From Cellulomonas fulva (GTDB lineage Bacteria > Actinomycetota > Actinomycetes > Actinomycetales > Cellulomonadaceae), in the NCBI RefSeq assembly GCF_018531375.1, contig NZ_JAHBOH010000001.1, forward strand, positions 2,232,001-2,296,000: a stretch of DNA of 64,000 nt, given 5' to 3'. This document shows positions 54,224 through 62,495 of the stretch, piece after piece. Position 1 is the first letter of the stretch, and the number at the start of each line of letters is the position of its first letter. The translations under genes and the position numbers were made by a program. The notes under the pieces are model-generated. The model did no database searches, was not told where the DNA came from, and worked only from the letters and a program-made list of their open reading frames with translations.

Positions 54224-55068
54224 CGGGTGGCCCGCGGGGCGACGAGCACCTGGCCGGCGCGGATGACGTCCGGGTCCGACCCGATCACCTCGCGGTTCGC
54301 CTCGTACCAGGCCGGCCACGCCGCGGCGACCTCCGCCGCGGTCGCGGAGCGCCCCAGCTCGCCCGCGGCGATCGTCCACAGCGAGTCGCCCGCCCGCACG
54401 ACGACCGTGCGCTGCGCGTCCCGGGCGCCGGACCGGGGTGCGGTGCCGGTGCCGGACCGGTCCGACGCCGGGTCGGCACCGTGTGCCACGCGCTCGGCGG
54501 TGTCGCTGCCGTCCGCCTCCCGGTCGTCGCTCGCGTCGTCGTGCGTGCCGTCCTGGTGCGTGTCGTGCTCGTGCGTGCCGTCCTCGTGCCGCGTGTCGGG
54601 GCCCGGCGCCGTGACGGTCCAGGCGAGCGGCGGCGCGTCCCCCGCGGGCAGTCCTGTCGAGACCGCGACCGCGGCGGGGCGCTCCACGGAGGTCGCCGGT
54701 GCCGCGGTGGCGCCCGTGGCGGCGAGGCCGAGTGCGACGCCGGCGCCGACGGTGCCGGCGACGACCCGGCGGACCGCGTGCGGCGCCCAGCGCCGGACGG
54801 CGGCCTCGCCACCCCGCCAGCCGGTGCCGAGGACCCGCGCGGCGACGCAGACGGTGCCGAGAGCGCACGAGAGCGCCAACCACGCGCAGACGGCGGCGCC
54901 GAGACCGGCGACGGCCGAGACGACCACGTCGTCGACCTGGACGGCTCCGGCCGTCCGCCACGGCAGGACCGCGGCGAGGCCGAGAGCGGCGGCGCCGGCC
55001 GCCGCCGCCACGCCGCCGAGCAGCAGCCCACCGCCGGCGAGCTGCGCTCGCGATCTCCTTCGATCCAT
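54220..55068 (-). CDS. LysM domain membrane protein
   Basis: The 282-residue protein has an N-terminal membrane part of three helices (residues 12-40, 45-75, 95-120) and then a linker rich in histidine and aspartate. A C-terminal LysM domain follows (about 220-282): TVVVRAGDSLWTIAAGELG and VIRAGQVLVAP. LysM binds peptidoglycan GlcNAc, so the protein likely tethers the membrane to the wall. The linker repeats HDTHQDGTH-type units. ATG 55066-55068 is preceded by a G-rich ribosome site. It is co-translated with the Rv3235 family gene. Confidence 0.87.
   Translation of the reverse strand: MDRRRSRAQLAGGGLLLGGVAAAAGAAALGLAAVLPWRTAGAVQVDDVVVSAVAGLGAAVCAWLALSCALGTVCVAARVLGTGWRGGEAAVRRWAPHAVRRVVAGTVGAGVALGLAATGATAAPATSVERPAAVAVSTGLPAGDAPPLAWTVTAPGPDTRHEDGTHEHDTHQDGTHDDASDDREADGSDTAERVAHGADPASDRSGTGTAPRSGARDAQRTVVVRAGDSLWTIAAGELGRSATAAEVAAAWPAWYEANREVIGSDPDVIRAGQVLVAPRATR
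54537..54600. repeat. Imperfect repeat encoding a His/Asp-rich linker
   Basis: Repeats of CGTGCCGTCCTSGTG and CGTGTCGTGCTCGTG type encode D-G-T-H-x-D units in the LysM protein. The histidines alternate with acids, a pattern able to hold metal ions. Confidence 0.7.
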
Positions 55069-55209
55069 GTCGACCCCCTGAAGTTGCTGATGATGACGTT
55101 TGGTGCCGTGTGAGGGTGCTAGGTGTATCCGAGTCCGCGCGGGTTTGTCCAGCGGGGTCCGTCGCGGTCCGGCGGTGGACGACGCCCGCCGTGCCACCCG
55201 GGTGAGCCC

Positions 55210-55215
55210 TACGGT
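55210..55215 (+). promoter_or_regulatory. -10 hexamer TACGGT, leaderless start
   Basis: TACGGT is followed by 6 bases and the GTG at 55222. Confidence 0.55.
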
Positions 55216-55221
55216 GAGCGG

Positions 55222-55749
55222 GTGCGCTGGGAGTCGTTGTTCGCGGACATGGAGTCGCAGCTCGTCGCGGCCCGCGCGCAGGAGCTGCGCGACGAGGTCG
55301 CCGAGCTCACGCGCGCGGAGCGGGCTCAGGTGGCGCTGACGGACCGCCTGCGGGCTGCCCGAGGGGACGGGCTACGCCTGCTGCTGCGCGACGGCCAGAC
55401 GGTGGACGGGACGGCGCTCGAGGTGGCGCCGCAGTGGCTGCTGCTCGCGCCGGACGCGTTCCGGCGAGCGCTCGTGCCGACCGCGGCGATCGCCGGCGTG
55501 GTCGGGCTGGGCCCGCAGGCGGCTCCGCCGGCCGGGACGGTCGAGCGGAAGCTCTCGCTCGGTCACGCGCTGCGGGCGCTCGCGCGGGACCGGACGGTCG
55601 TGCGGGTCGACGCGCAGGGCGCGGTCGTCACCGGTCGCGTGGCGCGCGTGGGAGCGGACCACGTGGACGTGGCCCCGCAGGACGCCGCCGCGGGCGCGCA
55701 GGCCTGGACGCTCCCGTTCGGGACGCTGCTGGTGGTCCGGTCGAGCTGA
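55222..55749 (+). CDS. Conserved actinobacterial protein of unknown function
   Basis: The 175-residue protein has an N-terminal helix (RWESLFADMESQLVAARAQEL, residues 2-22) that may be a coiled coil. Beta-strand blocks follow: LRLLLRDGQTVDGTALEVAP, APDAFRRALVPTAAIAGVVG, and near the end TVVRVDAQGAVVTGRVARVG. The spacing of short strands looks Sm-like in two copies, which is inference. No catalytic motif is seen. It stands alone between the divergent LysM gene and the converging HTH gene, with a leaderless-type promoter. Confidence 0.7.
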   Translation: MRWESLFADMESQLVAARAQELRDEVAELTRAERAQVALTDRLRAARGDGLRLLLRDGQTVDGTALEVAPQWLLLAPDAFRRALVPTAAIAGVVGLGPQAAPPAGTVERKLSLGHALRALARDRTVVRVDAQGAVVTGRVARVGADHVDVAPQDAAAGAQAWTLPFGTLLVVRSS

Positions 55750-55789
55750 CGAGCCGGAGAGGCCCCTCGTCAGGCCGCGGTGAGCCGGG

Positions 55790-56011
55790 TCACTCGTCCT
55801 CGAACGTCGCGCCGCTCGCGATCCGCTCGCGGGTGCGCGCCTTCTGGCGCTCGACGTACGCGTCGAGGTCCTCGACCCCGACGCGCCAGATCTTGCGGCC
55901 CCCGAGCTGGAAGCCCTCGAGCTCACCGCTCGTCACCATCGAGCGGACCTGGCCGACGGAGACCCCGAGGACCTCGGCGACGTCGGCGAGCGACAGGTAC
56001 TGCTGCGGCAT
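55790..56011 (-). CDS. Small excisionase-type helix-turn-helix protein
   Basis: The 73-residue protein is a MerR/excisionase-like winged helix: YLSLADVAEVLGVSVGQVRSMV, then SGELEGFQLGGRKIWRVGVEDLDAYVERQ in outline, with LGGRKIWRV as the wing. Such proteins bind DNA as small regulators in actinobacteria (BldC is one example; this is not clearly BldC). It lies head-to-head with the CpaB-like/CpaE-like pair and may control it. The start ATG has CACACT 6 bases upstream, so it is likely leaderless. Confidence 0.85.
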   Translation of the reverse strand: MPQQYLSLADVAEVLGVSVGQVRSMVTSGELEGFQLGGRKIWRVGVEDLDAYVERQKARTRERIASGATFEDE

Positions 56012-56017
56012 GCCCGA

Positions 56018-56023
56018 AGTGTG
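56018..56023 (-). promoter_or_regulatory. -10-like hexamer CACACT, leaderless start
   Basis: On the minus strand CACACT is followed by 6 bases and the ATG of the HTH gene. Confidence 0.5.
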
Positions 56024-56161
56024 GCACGCGGTGGCGCGGGTTCCCCGCTATCCACAATCCTGCTCCCGCCCGGTACGTCCGGTTCGCCCGGTAGGGCAGG
56101 ATGCAGCGGTCGTCGCACGCCGCGGCGCTCCGACGGCACGAGGCACGACGAGGGGGATCCG

Positions 56162-56833
56162 GTGGACACGTCGACGCTCGACCTTCCCGCGCCCACGGCG
56201 GCGCGGCTGCGCCGACCGGGATGGCGCGACCCACGCCTGCTCGCGGGGGTCGCCATGGTGGCGGTCGCCGTGGCGCTCGGCGCCTGGGCGGTCCGCACCG
56301 CGCAGGCGACCGTCGGCGTCTACGCCGTCCGGGACACCGTCGTGCCCGGGCAGGCGGTCGGTGCCGACGACCTCCTCGTCGTCGAGGCGGGGCTCCCGGC
56401 AGCAGCTCTCGACGGGTACTTGTCCGCCGACCAGCCGCTGCCGGAGGACGTGGTGGTGCTGCGCACGGTGGGCGCCGGCGAGCTGCTGCCCCGGGCCGCG
56501 GTGGGGGACGCCGGGGACGTCGCGCTGCGACCGGTCGCGGTGCCCGTGCGGTCGGCGCCGTCCGACGAGGTGGTGCCGGGCGCGGTCGTCGACGTGTGGT
56601 TCACCCCGGCGCAGGACTCGCGGGCGGCGGACGAGGGTGCGGACACCGCGCCGCGGGTGCTCGCCGAGGCGGTCACCGTCGCCGAGGTGCAGCGGCCCGA
56701 CGGGGCGTTCGCGGGCAGCGGAGCGAGCGTCGTGCACGTGCTGGTGCCCGCCGGGACCCTGCCGGACCTGCTCGCCGCGCTCTCGGCGGACGGCTCGCTC
56801 GACGCGGTGCCCGTGCCGGGCTCGGGAGCCTGA
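56162..56833 (+). CDS. SAF domain protein (CpaB/RcpC-like)
   Basis: The 223-residue protein has one helix near residues 23-45 (LLAGVAMVAVAVALGAWAV) and a SAF-like domain at about 50-115 (VVPGQAVGADDLLVVEAG, RTVGAGELLPRAAVGD). A second beta-rich part carries VPVRSAPSDEVVPGAVVDVWFTP in its middle. In Tad pilus systems CpaB helps the outer complex; in actinobacteria lone SAF proteins stand next to CpaE-like ATPases. GTG 56162 is preceded by GAGGGGG. A membrane-anchored outer protein is the most I can say. Confidence 0.8.
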   Translation: MDTSTLDLPAPTAARLRRPGWRDPRLLAGVAMVAVAVALGAWAVRTAQATVGVYAVRDTVVPGQAVGADDLLVVEAGLPAAALDGYLSADQPLPEDVVVLRTVGAGELLPRAAVGDAGDVALRPVAVPVRSAPSDEVVPGAVVDVWFTPAQDSRAADEGADTAPRVLAEAVTVAEVQRPDGAFAGSGASVVHVLVPAGTLPDLLAALSADGSLDAVPVPGSGA

Positions 56834-56834
56834 C

Positions 56835-58133
56835 GTGGCGACGACGACCGGGGTGCTGTGCGCGGTGCGGGGCTCGGCCGAGGTGCTCGTCGTGCGGGCG
56901 CTGGACGACGACGGGGCGCTGCAGGTCACGCGCCGCTGCGCGGACCTCGCGGAGCTGCAGGCCGCGGCCGAGGCGGGCCTCGGCCGCGTCGCGGTCGTCT
57001 CGGCAGACCTGGACCTGCTGGACGTGACCGCGGTCGCGACGCTGCGGGCCGTCGGCGTGGTGGTCGTCGTGCTGCTCGACCCCGAGCGGTCGACCACGGC
57101 AGACCGCAGCCGCGTGGCGGCGGCGGACCTGCTGCTGGACGCGCCGGCGGACGAGGCCGGTGCGCGGGCCGTCGCCGAGCGGGTCGCGGGCATGACGACC
57201 GTCGCGCCCTCGGGGGCAGCCGCGCACGGCGCGATGCCGCCCGACCCGTGGGAGCCCGCACCGGAGCCGGTGCGGGACCGGGGGAGGGTCGTGGCGGTCT
57301 GGGGGCCCACGGGGGCGCCCGGACGGTCCATCGTGGCGCTGCAGCTCGCCGCGGAGGTCGCCGCACGCGGGGTCCCGTCACTGCTCGTGGACGCCGACAC
57401 CTACGGCGGCTGCCAGGCGCAGCTGCTCGGGCTGCTGGACGAGGCCCCCGGGCTCGCGGCCGCGGCACGGGCGGCGGGGCAGGGCGCGCTGGACGTCGCG
57501 ACGCTGGCGCGGTTCGCGCCCTTCGTCGCGCCGGACCTGCGCCTGCTGTCCGGCATCGCCCGGGCCGACCGGTGGCCCGAGCTCCCCGGCCCCGCGCTCG
57601 ACGTGGTGTGGCAGGTCGCGCGCTCGCTCGCGGCCGTGACGGTCGTGGACTGCGGCTTCTGCGTCGAGCAGGACGAGGTGCTGAGCTACGACACCCGGGC
57701 CCCGCGCCGCAACGGTGCCACGCTCGGTGCCCTGGCGACGGCGGACGAGGTGGTCGTCGTCGGTGCGGCCGACCCGGTCGGCGTGCACCGGCTGGTGCGT
57801 GCGCTCACCGACCTCGCCGAGCTCGGCGTGGACGCACCGCGCCGTGTGGTCGTGAACCGGGTCCGGGCGTCCGTCGCGGGGCCGAACCCGGGGCGGGCCG
57901 TCGCACGCGCGCTCGAGCGGTACGCGGGCGTGACCGACGCGGTGCTCGTGCCGGAGGACCCGGCCAGCCTGGACGCCGCGCTGCTCGAGGCGCGGACGCT
58001 GCGCGAGATCGCGCCGGGCTCGCCGGTGCGCCGTGCGCTCGAGCCGTTGGTCGCGCACGTGGCCGACGCGGGACGGCGCGGGGGTGCGACGGCGGCCTCA
58101 CCGGCGCTGCAGACCGCGGGTGCCCGTCGATGA
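56835..58133 (+). CDS. CpaE-like MinD/ParA family ATPase with altered P-loop
   Basis: The 432-residue protein has a receiver-like N-terminal region (residues 1-110) and then a MinD/ParA-type core starting near residue 152. The P-loop reads GPTGAPGRS, with arginine 164 where a Walker lysine is usual. LLVDADTYGG follows, with VVDCGFC and VVVNRVRAS later. CpaE-like ATPases place Tad pilus machines, but no pilus genes are present here. It starts 1 base after the SAF gene stop (GTG 56835) and must be co-transcribed with it. Whether it binds or cuts ATP is open. Confidence 0.83.
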   Translation: MATTTGVLCAVRGSAEVLVVRALDDDGALQVTRRCADLAELQAAAEAGLGRVAVVSADLDLLDVTAVATLRAVGVVVVVLLDPERSTTADRSRVAAADLLLDAPADEAGARAVAERVAGMTTVAPSGAAAHGAMPPDPWEPAPEPVRDRGRVVAVWGPTGAPGRSIVALQLAAEVAARGVPSLLVDADTYGGCQAQLLGLLDEAPGLAAAARAAGQGALDVATLARFAPFVAPDLRLLSGIARADRWPELPGPALDVVWQVARSLAAVTVVDCGFCVEQDEVLSYDTRAPRRNGATLGALATADEVVVVGAADPVGVHRLVRALTDLAELGVDAPRRVVVNRVRASVAGPNPGRAVARALERYAGVTDAVLVPEDPASLDAALLEARTLREIAPGSPVRRALEPLVAHVADAGRRGGATAASPALQTAGARR

Positions 58134-58223
58134 CCAGCCGGGCCGGGCGCGAGCTCTCGAGCCGCCTGCCACGTCCGCCGGGCCCGTCGTGCGTCGTGCA
58201 CGGCGCCGCCGGGCCGCGGCGGG

Positions 58224-58229
58224 CACACT
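58224..58229 (+). promoter_or_regulatory. -10-like hexamer CACACT, leaderless start
   Basis: CACACT is followed by 6 bases and the ATG at 58236 of the DUF6912 gene. Confidence 0.5.
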
Positions 58230-58235
58230 GACCGC

Positions 58236-58715
58236 ATGCGCACGTACCTCCCGGCCACCCTGGACGAGCTCGACGGGTCCACCGACCTGGCGCCGCGCCG
58301 CGGCTACGCGGTGACGGCCGCCCTGCGTGCCGCGCTGCCCGACGAGGACGAGGAGGGCTGGGAGTTCGCCGCACACCTCGCGGCCGCCGACGACAGCCTG
58401 GTGCTGCTCGCGCGCCGACCCGACGCGCCCGCCCTGCGCCTGGTGGTCACCGCGGACCTCGACGACGCCGCGGTCAGGGTCCTGGACGTGCCGCCGCCGG
58501 GCGCGGACGCGGGGGACGTCGGCACCCCCGGCGAGGTCGAGGTCACGGCACCGGTCGCGTGGTCGCGCGTGGCCTGCGTGCACGTCGACGAGCCGGCGAC
58601 CGCGTCCGACGTGCGGGCGGCGCTCGCCGGCGACGACGCCGCGGTCGAGCGGCTCGAGGAGGCCGACCTCCTCTGGTACGACGTCTCGGAGCTCAGGGAC
58701 ATCCCGCGCGCCTGA
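58236..58715 (+). CDS. DUF6912 family protein
   Basis: The 159-residue acidic protein starts MRTYLPATLDELDG and ends with DLLWYDVSELRDIPR. The middle has RLVVTADLDDAAVRVL and VAWSRVACVHVDEP. These match the actinobacterial DUF6912 family, which has no known role and no membrane helix or catalytic motif. It lies upstream of the two tRNA genes. Its own -10 sits just before the start. Confidence 0.8.
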   Translation: MRTYLPATLDELDGSTDLAPRRGYAVTAALRAALPDEDEEGWEFAAHLAAADDSLVLLARRPDAPALRLVVTADLDDAAVRVLDVPPPGADAGDVGTPGEVEVTAPVAWSRVACVHVDEPATASDVRAALAGDDAAVERLEEADLLWYDVSELRDIPRA

Positions 58716-58770
58716 GTCGTCGGCGGCCGCGGTCGCGCCCGGTGGGTGACGTCCGTCTCCCGCGCCGGGT

Positions 58771-58799
58771 TTGGTCGAGCGGTGGCGACCGGGTATCGT
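58771..58799 (+). promoter_or_regulatory. Promoter of the tRNA pair
   Basis: TTGGTC (58771-58776) and TATCGT (58794-58799) are separated by 17 bases. The tRNA-Gln gene begins about 90 bases further. A TAGAGT at 59009-59014 between the two tRNAs may add a second start for tRNA-Glu, without a clear -35. Confidence 0.65.
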
Positions 58800-58889
58800 T
58801 CTCGCCCGGTACGACGTCCGGAAACGGTCGCTCGGCGGGCCCTCCGGGACCTGTCGTGACGGCTTCCGGGACCGGAGGTCATACCCCCA

Positions 58890-58961
58890 TGGGGTATGGT
58901 GTAATTGGCAGCACGACTGATTCTGGTTCAGTTAGTCTAGGTTCGAGTCCTGGTACCCCAG
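58890..58961 (+). tRNA. tRNA-Gln (anticodon CTG)
   Basis: The cloverleaf closes with acceptor strands TGGGGTA (58890-58896) and TACCCCA (58954-58960) and discriminator G 58961. The anticodon arm is ACTGA-TTCTGGT-TCAGT, giving anticodon CTG for glutamine. The T-arm carries GGTTCGAGTCC. CCA is not encoded. Confidence 0.95.
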
Positions 58962-59056
58962 CGCGAGCACCGCTGACCCGCACGTCCGGAGCACTCCGGA
59001 GGATCGGGTAGAGTGTTCACTCGTCCGCGAGACCTCCGGGTCCCGCAGGCTGATAG

Positions 59057-59129
59057 GCCCCCGTTGTGTAGCGGCCTAGCACGCCGCCCTCTCACGGCGG
59101 TAGCGCCGGTTCGAATCCGGTCGGGGGTA
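59057..59129 (+). tRNA. tRNA-Glu (anticodon CTC)
   Basis: Acceptor strands are GCCCCCG (59057-59063) and CGGGGGT (59122-59128) with a G-T first pair; discriminator A 59129. The anticodon arm CCGCC-CTCTCAC-GGCGG gives CTC for glutamate. The T-arm has GGTTCGAATCC. CCA is not encoded. It lies 95 bases after tRNA-Gln. Confidence 0.96.
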
Positions 59130-59134
59130 CGTCA

Positions 59135-59166
59135 GAAGGCCCGGTCACCACGGTGACCGGGCCTTC
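59135..59166 (+). terminator. Hairpin terminator after the tRNA genes
   Basis: GAAGGCCCGGTCACC (59135-59149) and GGTGACCGGGCCTTC (59152-59166) form a perfect 15-base stem only 5 bases after tRNA-Glu. Confidence 0.9.
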
Positions 59167-59246
59167 GTCGTTCCCGGCGGACTGCGCACCCGGCGGACAT
59201 GCGCACGCGCCGACGACGGACCTCCGGACGACGGTGCATCCGTCGA

Positions 59247-59280
59247 CGAGGCCCGGCCGCCTCGTGGCGGCCGGGCCTCG
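59247..59280. terminator. Second hairpin, between tRNA-Glu and ndgR ends
   Basis: CGAGGCCCGGCCGCC (59247-59261) and GGCGGCCGGGCCTCG (59266-59280) form a perfect 15-base stem with loop TCGT. It lies 69 bases past the ndgR stop, so it may end ndgR transcripts from the other strand as well. The rest of 59167-59348 shows no gene. Confidence 0.8.
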
Positions 59281-59348
59281 TCGGGGTCGTCGCGGTCGGG
59301 CGGGACCGCAGATGTCGGCCGACCGGCGATGTCGGTCGACGGGGGGCG

Positions 59349-60068
59349 TCAGTCGGCGGTGCGGCGGAGCACCTCGGTCAGGCGGTTGGCGGCCGACACC
59401 ACGGCGGACGCGTGCAGGCGGCCGGGCTGGCGCGTCAGACGCTCGAGCGGCCCCGACACGGACACGGCGGCCACGACGCGTCCCGAGGGCCCGCGGACCG
59501 GCGCGGACACGGAGGCCACGCCGACCTCGCGCTCGGAGACCGACTGCGCCCAGCCGCGGCGCCGCACGCCGGACAGGATAGTCGCGGTGAACTTCGCGCC
59601 CTGCAGACCGCGGTGCAGGCGGTCCGGCTCCTCCCAGGCCAGGAGGATCTGCGCGGCTGAGCCCGCCTGCATGGTCAGCGTCGCGCCGACCGGGATGGAG
59701 TCGCGCAGGCCGATCGGCCGCTCGGCCGCGGCGACGCAGATGCGCTGGTCGCCCTGCCGGCGGTAGAGCTGCGCGCTCTCGCCCGTGTGGTCCCGCACCG
59801 CGCCCAGGACCGGGCCGGCGGCGGCGAGCAGGCGGTCCTCGCCCGCGGCGGTCGCCAGCTCCGAGAGGCGCGGGCCGAGGACGAACCGCCCCTGCATGTC
59901 GCGTGCCACGAGGCGGTGGTGCTCGAGCGCGACCGCGAGTCGGTGGGCGGTCGGGCGAGCAAGATGGGTGGCGGTGACGAGCTGGGCGAGGGTGGCCGGC
60001 CCGGCCTCGAGAGCGCTGAGAACGGATGCGGCCTTGTCCAGGACGCCGACTCCGCTAGAGTTGTCCAT
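59349..60068 (-). CDS. ndgR: IclR family regulator NdgR
   Basis: The 239-residue protein has an N-terminal winged helix ([20 protein letters not shown], then [17 protein letters not shown]) and a C-terminal IclR effector domain ([59 protein letters not shown]). It matches NdgR of Streptomyces and LtbR of Corynebacterium, which regulate leucine and other amino-acid genes and lie divergent from leuCD, as here. Start ATG 60066-60068 has CAATAT 6 bases upstream. It likely controls leuCD and itself. Confidence 0.95.
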   Translation of the reverse strand: MDNSSGVGVLDKAASVLSALEAGPATLAQLVTATHLARPTAHRLAVALEHHRLVARDMQGRFVLGPRLSELATAAGEDRLLAAAGPVLGAVRDHTGESAQLYRRQGDQRICVAAAERPIGLRDSIPVGATLTMQAGSAAQILLAWEEPDRLHRGLQGAKFTATILSGVRRRGWAQSVSEREVGVASVSAPVRGPSGRVVAAVSVSGPLERLTRQPGRLHASAVVSAANRLTEVLRRTAD

Positions 60069-60070
60069 AG

Positions 60071-60082
60071 GCCGATATTGGC
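60071..60082. promoter_or_regulatory. Near-palindrome between ndgR and leuC (possible NdgR operator)
   Basis: GCCGATATTGGC has matching GCC/GGC arms around an AT-rich core and covers CAATAT, the probable ndgR -10 on the minus strand. IclR regulators bind similar short imperfect palindromes. Binding here is inference. Confidence 0.45.
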
Positions 60083-60186
60083 GTCTCGCAGGCTGAGATG
60101 CAAGTACCGACACCGAAGACAGCCCCGATTGGCCCAAGAACCGGGACCACCCCCACCCGGGCGAGAGCAGAACAGGACCGCAGCAC

Positions 60187-61656
60187 ATGGCCGGCACGTT
60201 GGCGGAGAAGGTCTGGGACGCGCACGTCGTGCGCCGTGGCACGGACGGAGCTCCCGACCTCCTCTACATCGACCTCCACCTCGTCCACGAGGTCACCAGC
60301 CCCCAGGCGTTCGAGGGCCTGCGCCTCGCCGGGCGGCCGGTCCGCCGGCCGGACCTGACGCTCGCGACCGAGGACCACAACACCCCGACGCTCGACATCG
60401 ACCGTCCCATCGCGGACACGACGAGCCGGACGCAGATCGAGACGCTGCGCAACAACGCCGCGGAGTTCGGCGTGCGCATCCACTCGCTCGGCGACGCGGA
60501 CCAGGGCATCGTGCACCAGGTCGGCCCGCAGCTCGGGCTCACGCAGCCCGGCCTGACGGTGGTCTGCGGCGACTCGCACACCTCGACGCACGGTGCGTTC
60601 GGCGCGCTCGCGTTCGGCATCGGCACGTCCGAGGTCGAGCACGTCCTGGCCACGCAGACGCTGCCGCTCGCCCCGTTCAAGACCATGGCGATCACCGTGA
60701 ACGGCCAGCTGCCCGCGGGCGCGACGAGCAAGGACATCATCCTGGCGATCATCGCGAAGATCGGCACCGGCGGCGGCCAGGGCTACGTGCTCGAGTACCG
60801 CGGCGAGGCCATCCGGGCGCTGTCGATGGAAGCGCGCATGACGATCTGCAACATGTCGATCGAGGCCGGCGCTCGCGCGGGCATGATCGCGCCCGACGAG
60901 ACCACGTTCGCGTACCTCCAGGGCCGGCCGCACGCGCCCGAGGGCGCGGACTGGGACGCGGCGGTGGAGTACTGGCGCACCCTGCGGTCCGACGACGACG
61001 CGCAGTTCGACGTCGAGGTGGTGCTCGAGGCCGCCGACCTCGAGCCGTTCGTCACGTGGGGCACCAACCCCGGCCAGGGCCTGCCGCTGTCGGCGAACGT
61101 GCCGGTGCCGGAGCAGATCGCCGACGCCAACGAGCGCGTCGCGGCCGAGCGGGCGATCGAGTACATGGGCCTGACGCCCGGTCAGCCGCTGCGCGAGATC
61201 AAGGTCGACACCGTCTTCATCGGCTCGTGCACCAACGGCCGCATCGAGGACCTGCGCTCGGTCGCGAAGGTGGTGCGCGGCAAGAAGAAGGCCGACGACG
61301 TGCGCGTGCTCGTCGTGCCGGCGTCCGCGCGCGTCCGCCTGCAGGCGGAGGCCGAGGGGCTGGACCAGATCTTCCTCGACTTCGGCGCCGAGTGGCGCAA
61401 CGCCGGGTGCTCGATGTGCCTGGGCATGAACCCCGACCAGCTCGCGCCCGGCGAGCGCTCGGCCTCCACGTCGAACCGCAACTTCGAGGGGCGCCAGGGC
61501 AAGGGCGGCCGCACGCACCTGGTCTCGCCGCTGGTCGCCGCCGCGACGGCGATCCGCGGCACCCTCTCGTCGTACGGCGACCTGGCGACGGGCGAGCCCG
61601 CGCCGGACGGCACGCCGCTGACGGGCGCGCCCGCCGACCGGCTCCAGACGGTCTGA
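60187..61656 (+). CDS. leuC: 3-isopropylmalate dehydratase large subunit
   Basis: It isomerises 2-isopropylmalate to 3-isopropylmalate in leucine synthesis, together with LeuD. The 489-residue protein has the aconitase-family core: [51 protein letters not shown] and [10 protein letters not shown]. The 4Fe-4S ligands are C348, C408 and C411. An AGGA precedes the ATG by about 8 bases. leuD follows after 32 bases, and the two form an operon controlled by the divergent ndgR. No leucine-rich leader peptide or T-box was seen in the 118-base gap before it. Confidence 0.97.
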   Translation: MAGTLAEKVWDAHVVRRGTDGAPDLLYIDLHLVHEVTSPQAFEGLRLAGRPVRRPDLTLATEDHNTPTLDIDRPIADTTSRTQIETLRNNAAEFGVRIHSLGDADQGIVHQVGPQLGLTQPGLTVVCGDSHTSTHGAFGALAFGIGTSEVEHVLATQTLPLAPFKTMAITVNGQLPAGATSKDIILAIIAKIGTGGGQGYVLEYRGEAIRALSMEARMTICNMSIEAGARAGMIAPDETTFAYLQGRPHAPEGADWDAAVEYWRTLRSDDDAQFDVEVVLEAADLEPFVTWGTNPGQGLPLSANVPVPEQIADANERVAAERAIEYMGLTPGQPLREIKVDTVFIGSCTNGRIEDLRSVAKVVRGKKKADDVRVLVVPASARVRLQAEAEGLDQIFLDFGAEWRNAGCSMCLGMNPDQLAPGERSASTSNRNFEGRQGKGGRTHLVSPLVAAATAIRGTLSSYGDLATGEPAPDGTPLTGAPADRLQTV

Positions 61657-61688
61657 CCGGACGACGAGAGACGAGAGAAGGCAGACCC

Positions 61689-62351
61689 ATGGAGAAGTTC
61701 ACCCAGCACACCGGCGTCGGCGTCCCGCTGCGTCGCAGCAACGTCGACACCGACCAGATCATCCCGGCCGTCTACCTCAAGCGCGTGACGCGCACGGGGT
61801 TCGAGGACGCGTTGTTCGCCGCGTGGCGCGGCGACCCGGAGTTCGTGCTCAACCAGGAGGCCTACTCCGCGGGCTCGGTGCTGGTCGCCGGTCCCGACTT
61901 CGGCACCGGCTCCTCGCGCGAGCACGCCGTCTGGGCGCTCAAGGACTACGGCTTCAAGGTCGTGCTCTCGGCGCGGTTCGCCGACATCTTCCGCGGCAAC
62001 TCCGGCAAGCAGGGCCTGCTGGCCGCCCAGGTCGCGCAGGAGGACATCGAGCTCATCTGGAAGATCCTCGAGACCCGGCCGGGCACCGAGGTGACGGTCG
62101 ACCTCGAGGCGCGCACGGCCACGTGCGACGACGTCGTGGTGCCGTTCCAGGTCGACGACTACACGCGCTGGCGCCTGATGGAGGGGCTGGACGACATCGG
62201 CCTGACCCTCCAGCACGTCGACGAGATCCAGGCCTTCGAGGACCGGCGCGAGCCGTGGCGGCCCGCCACGCTCCCGGCCAAGCACCTGCCGCCGGTGGAG
62301 ATCAAGGCCGCGCGCCCCGTCGAGGTCGAGCTGGGTCGTCGTCCCGCCTGA
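61689..62351 (+). CDS. leuD: 3-isopropylmalate dehydratase small subunit
   Basis: The 220-residue swivel subunit completes the leucine-pathway isomerase with LeuC. Seen: [30 protein letters not shown], the substrate loop [17 protein letters not shown], and [15 protein letters not shown]. Length and motifs are normal. AGAGAAGG precedes the ATG by about 8 bases. A strong hairpin follows, ending the leuCD operon. Confidence 0.97.
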   Translation: MEKFTQHTGVGVPLRRSNVDTDQIIPAVYLKRVTRTGFEDALFAAWRGDPEFVLNQEAYSAGSVLVAGPDFGTGSSREHAVWALKDYGFKVVLSARFADIFRGNSGKQGLLAAQVAQEDIELIWKILETRPGTEVTVDLEARTATCDDVVVPFQVDDYTRWRLMEGLDDIGLTLQHVDEIQAFEDRREPWRPATLPAKHLPPVEIKAARPVEVELGRRPA

Positions 62352-62369
62352 CGCGCACGACGAGCGCGA

Positions 62370-62410
62370 CGCGCCCGGCGCGGACGTCACCGACGTCCGG
62401 GCCGGGCGCG
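62370..62410 (+). terminator. Hairpin terminator after leuD
   Basis: CGCGCCCGGC (62370-62379) and GCCGGGCGCG (62401-62410) form a perfect 10-base stem. Inside it GGACGTC and GACGTCC pair for 7 more bases around loop ACC. It lies 19 bases after the leuD stop. Confidence 0.85.
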
Positions 62411-62495
62411 CGTGCGTCCGGCGAGGTGCGCGCTACGGTGGGCCGGGGACCGCGCGGGTACGTCCGACGAGACGCGCGGGCCAGGGGAGGCGGAC

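Noticed and set aside
60069..60186. T-box riboswitch or leucine leader peptide before leuC
   Set aside because: No run of leucine codons, no T-box sequence and no terminator-type stem were found in the short gap.
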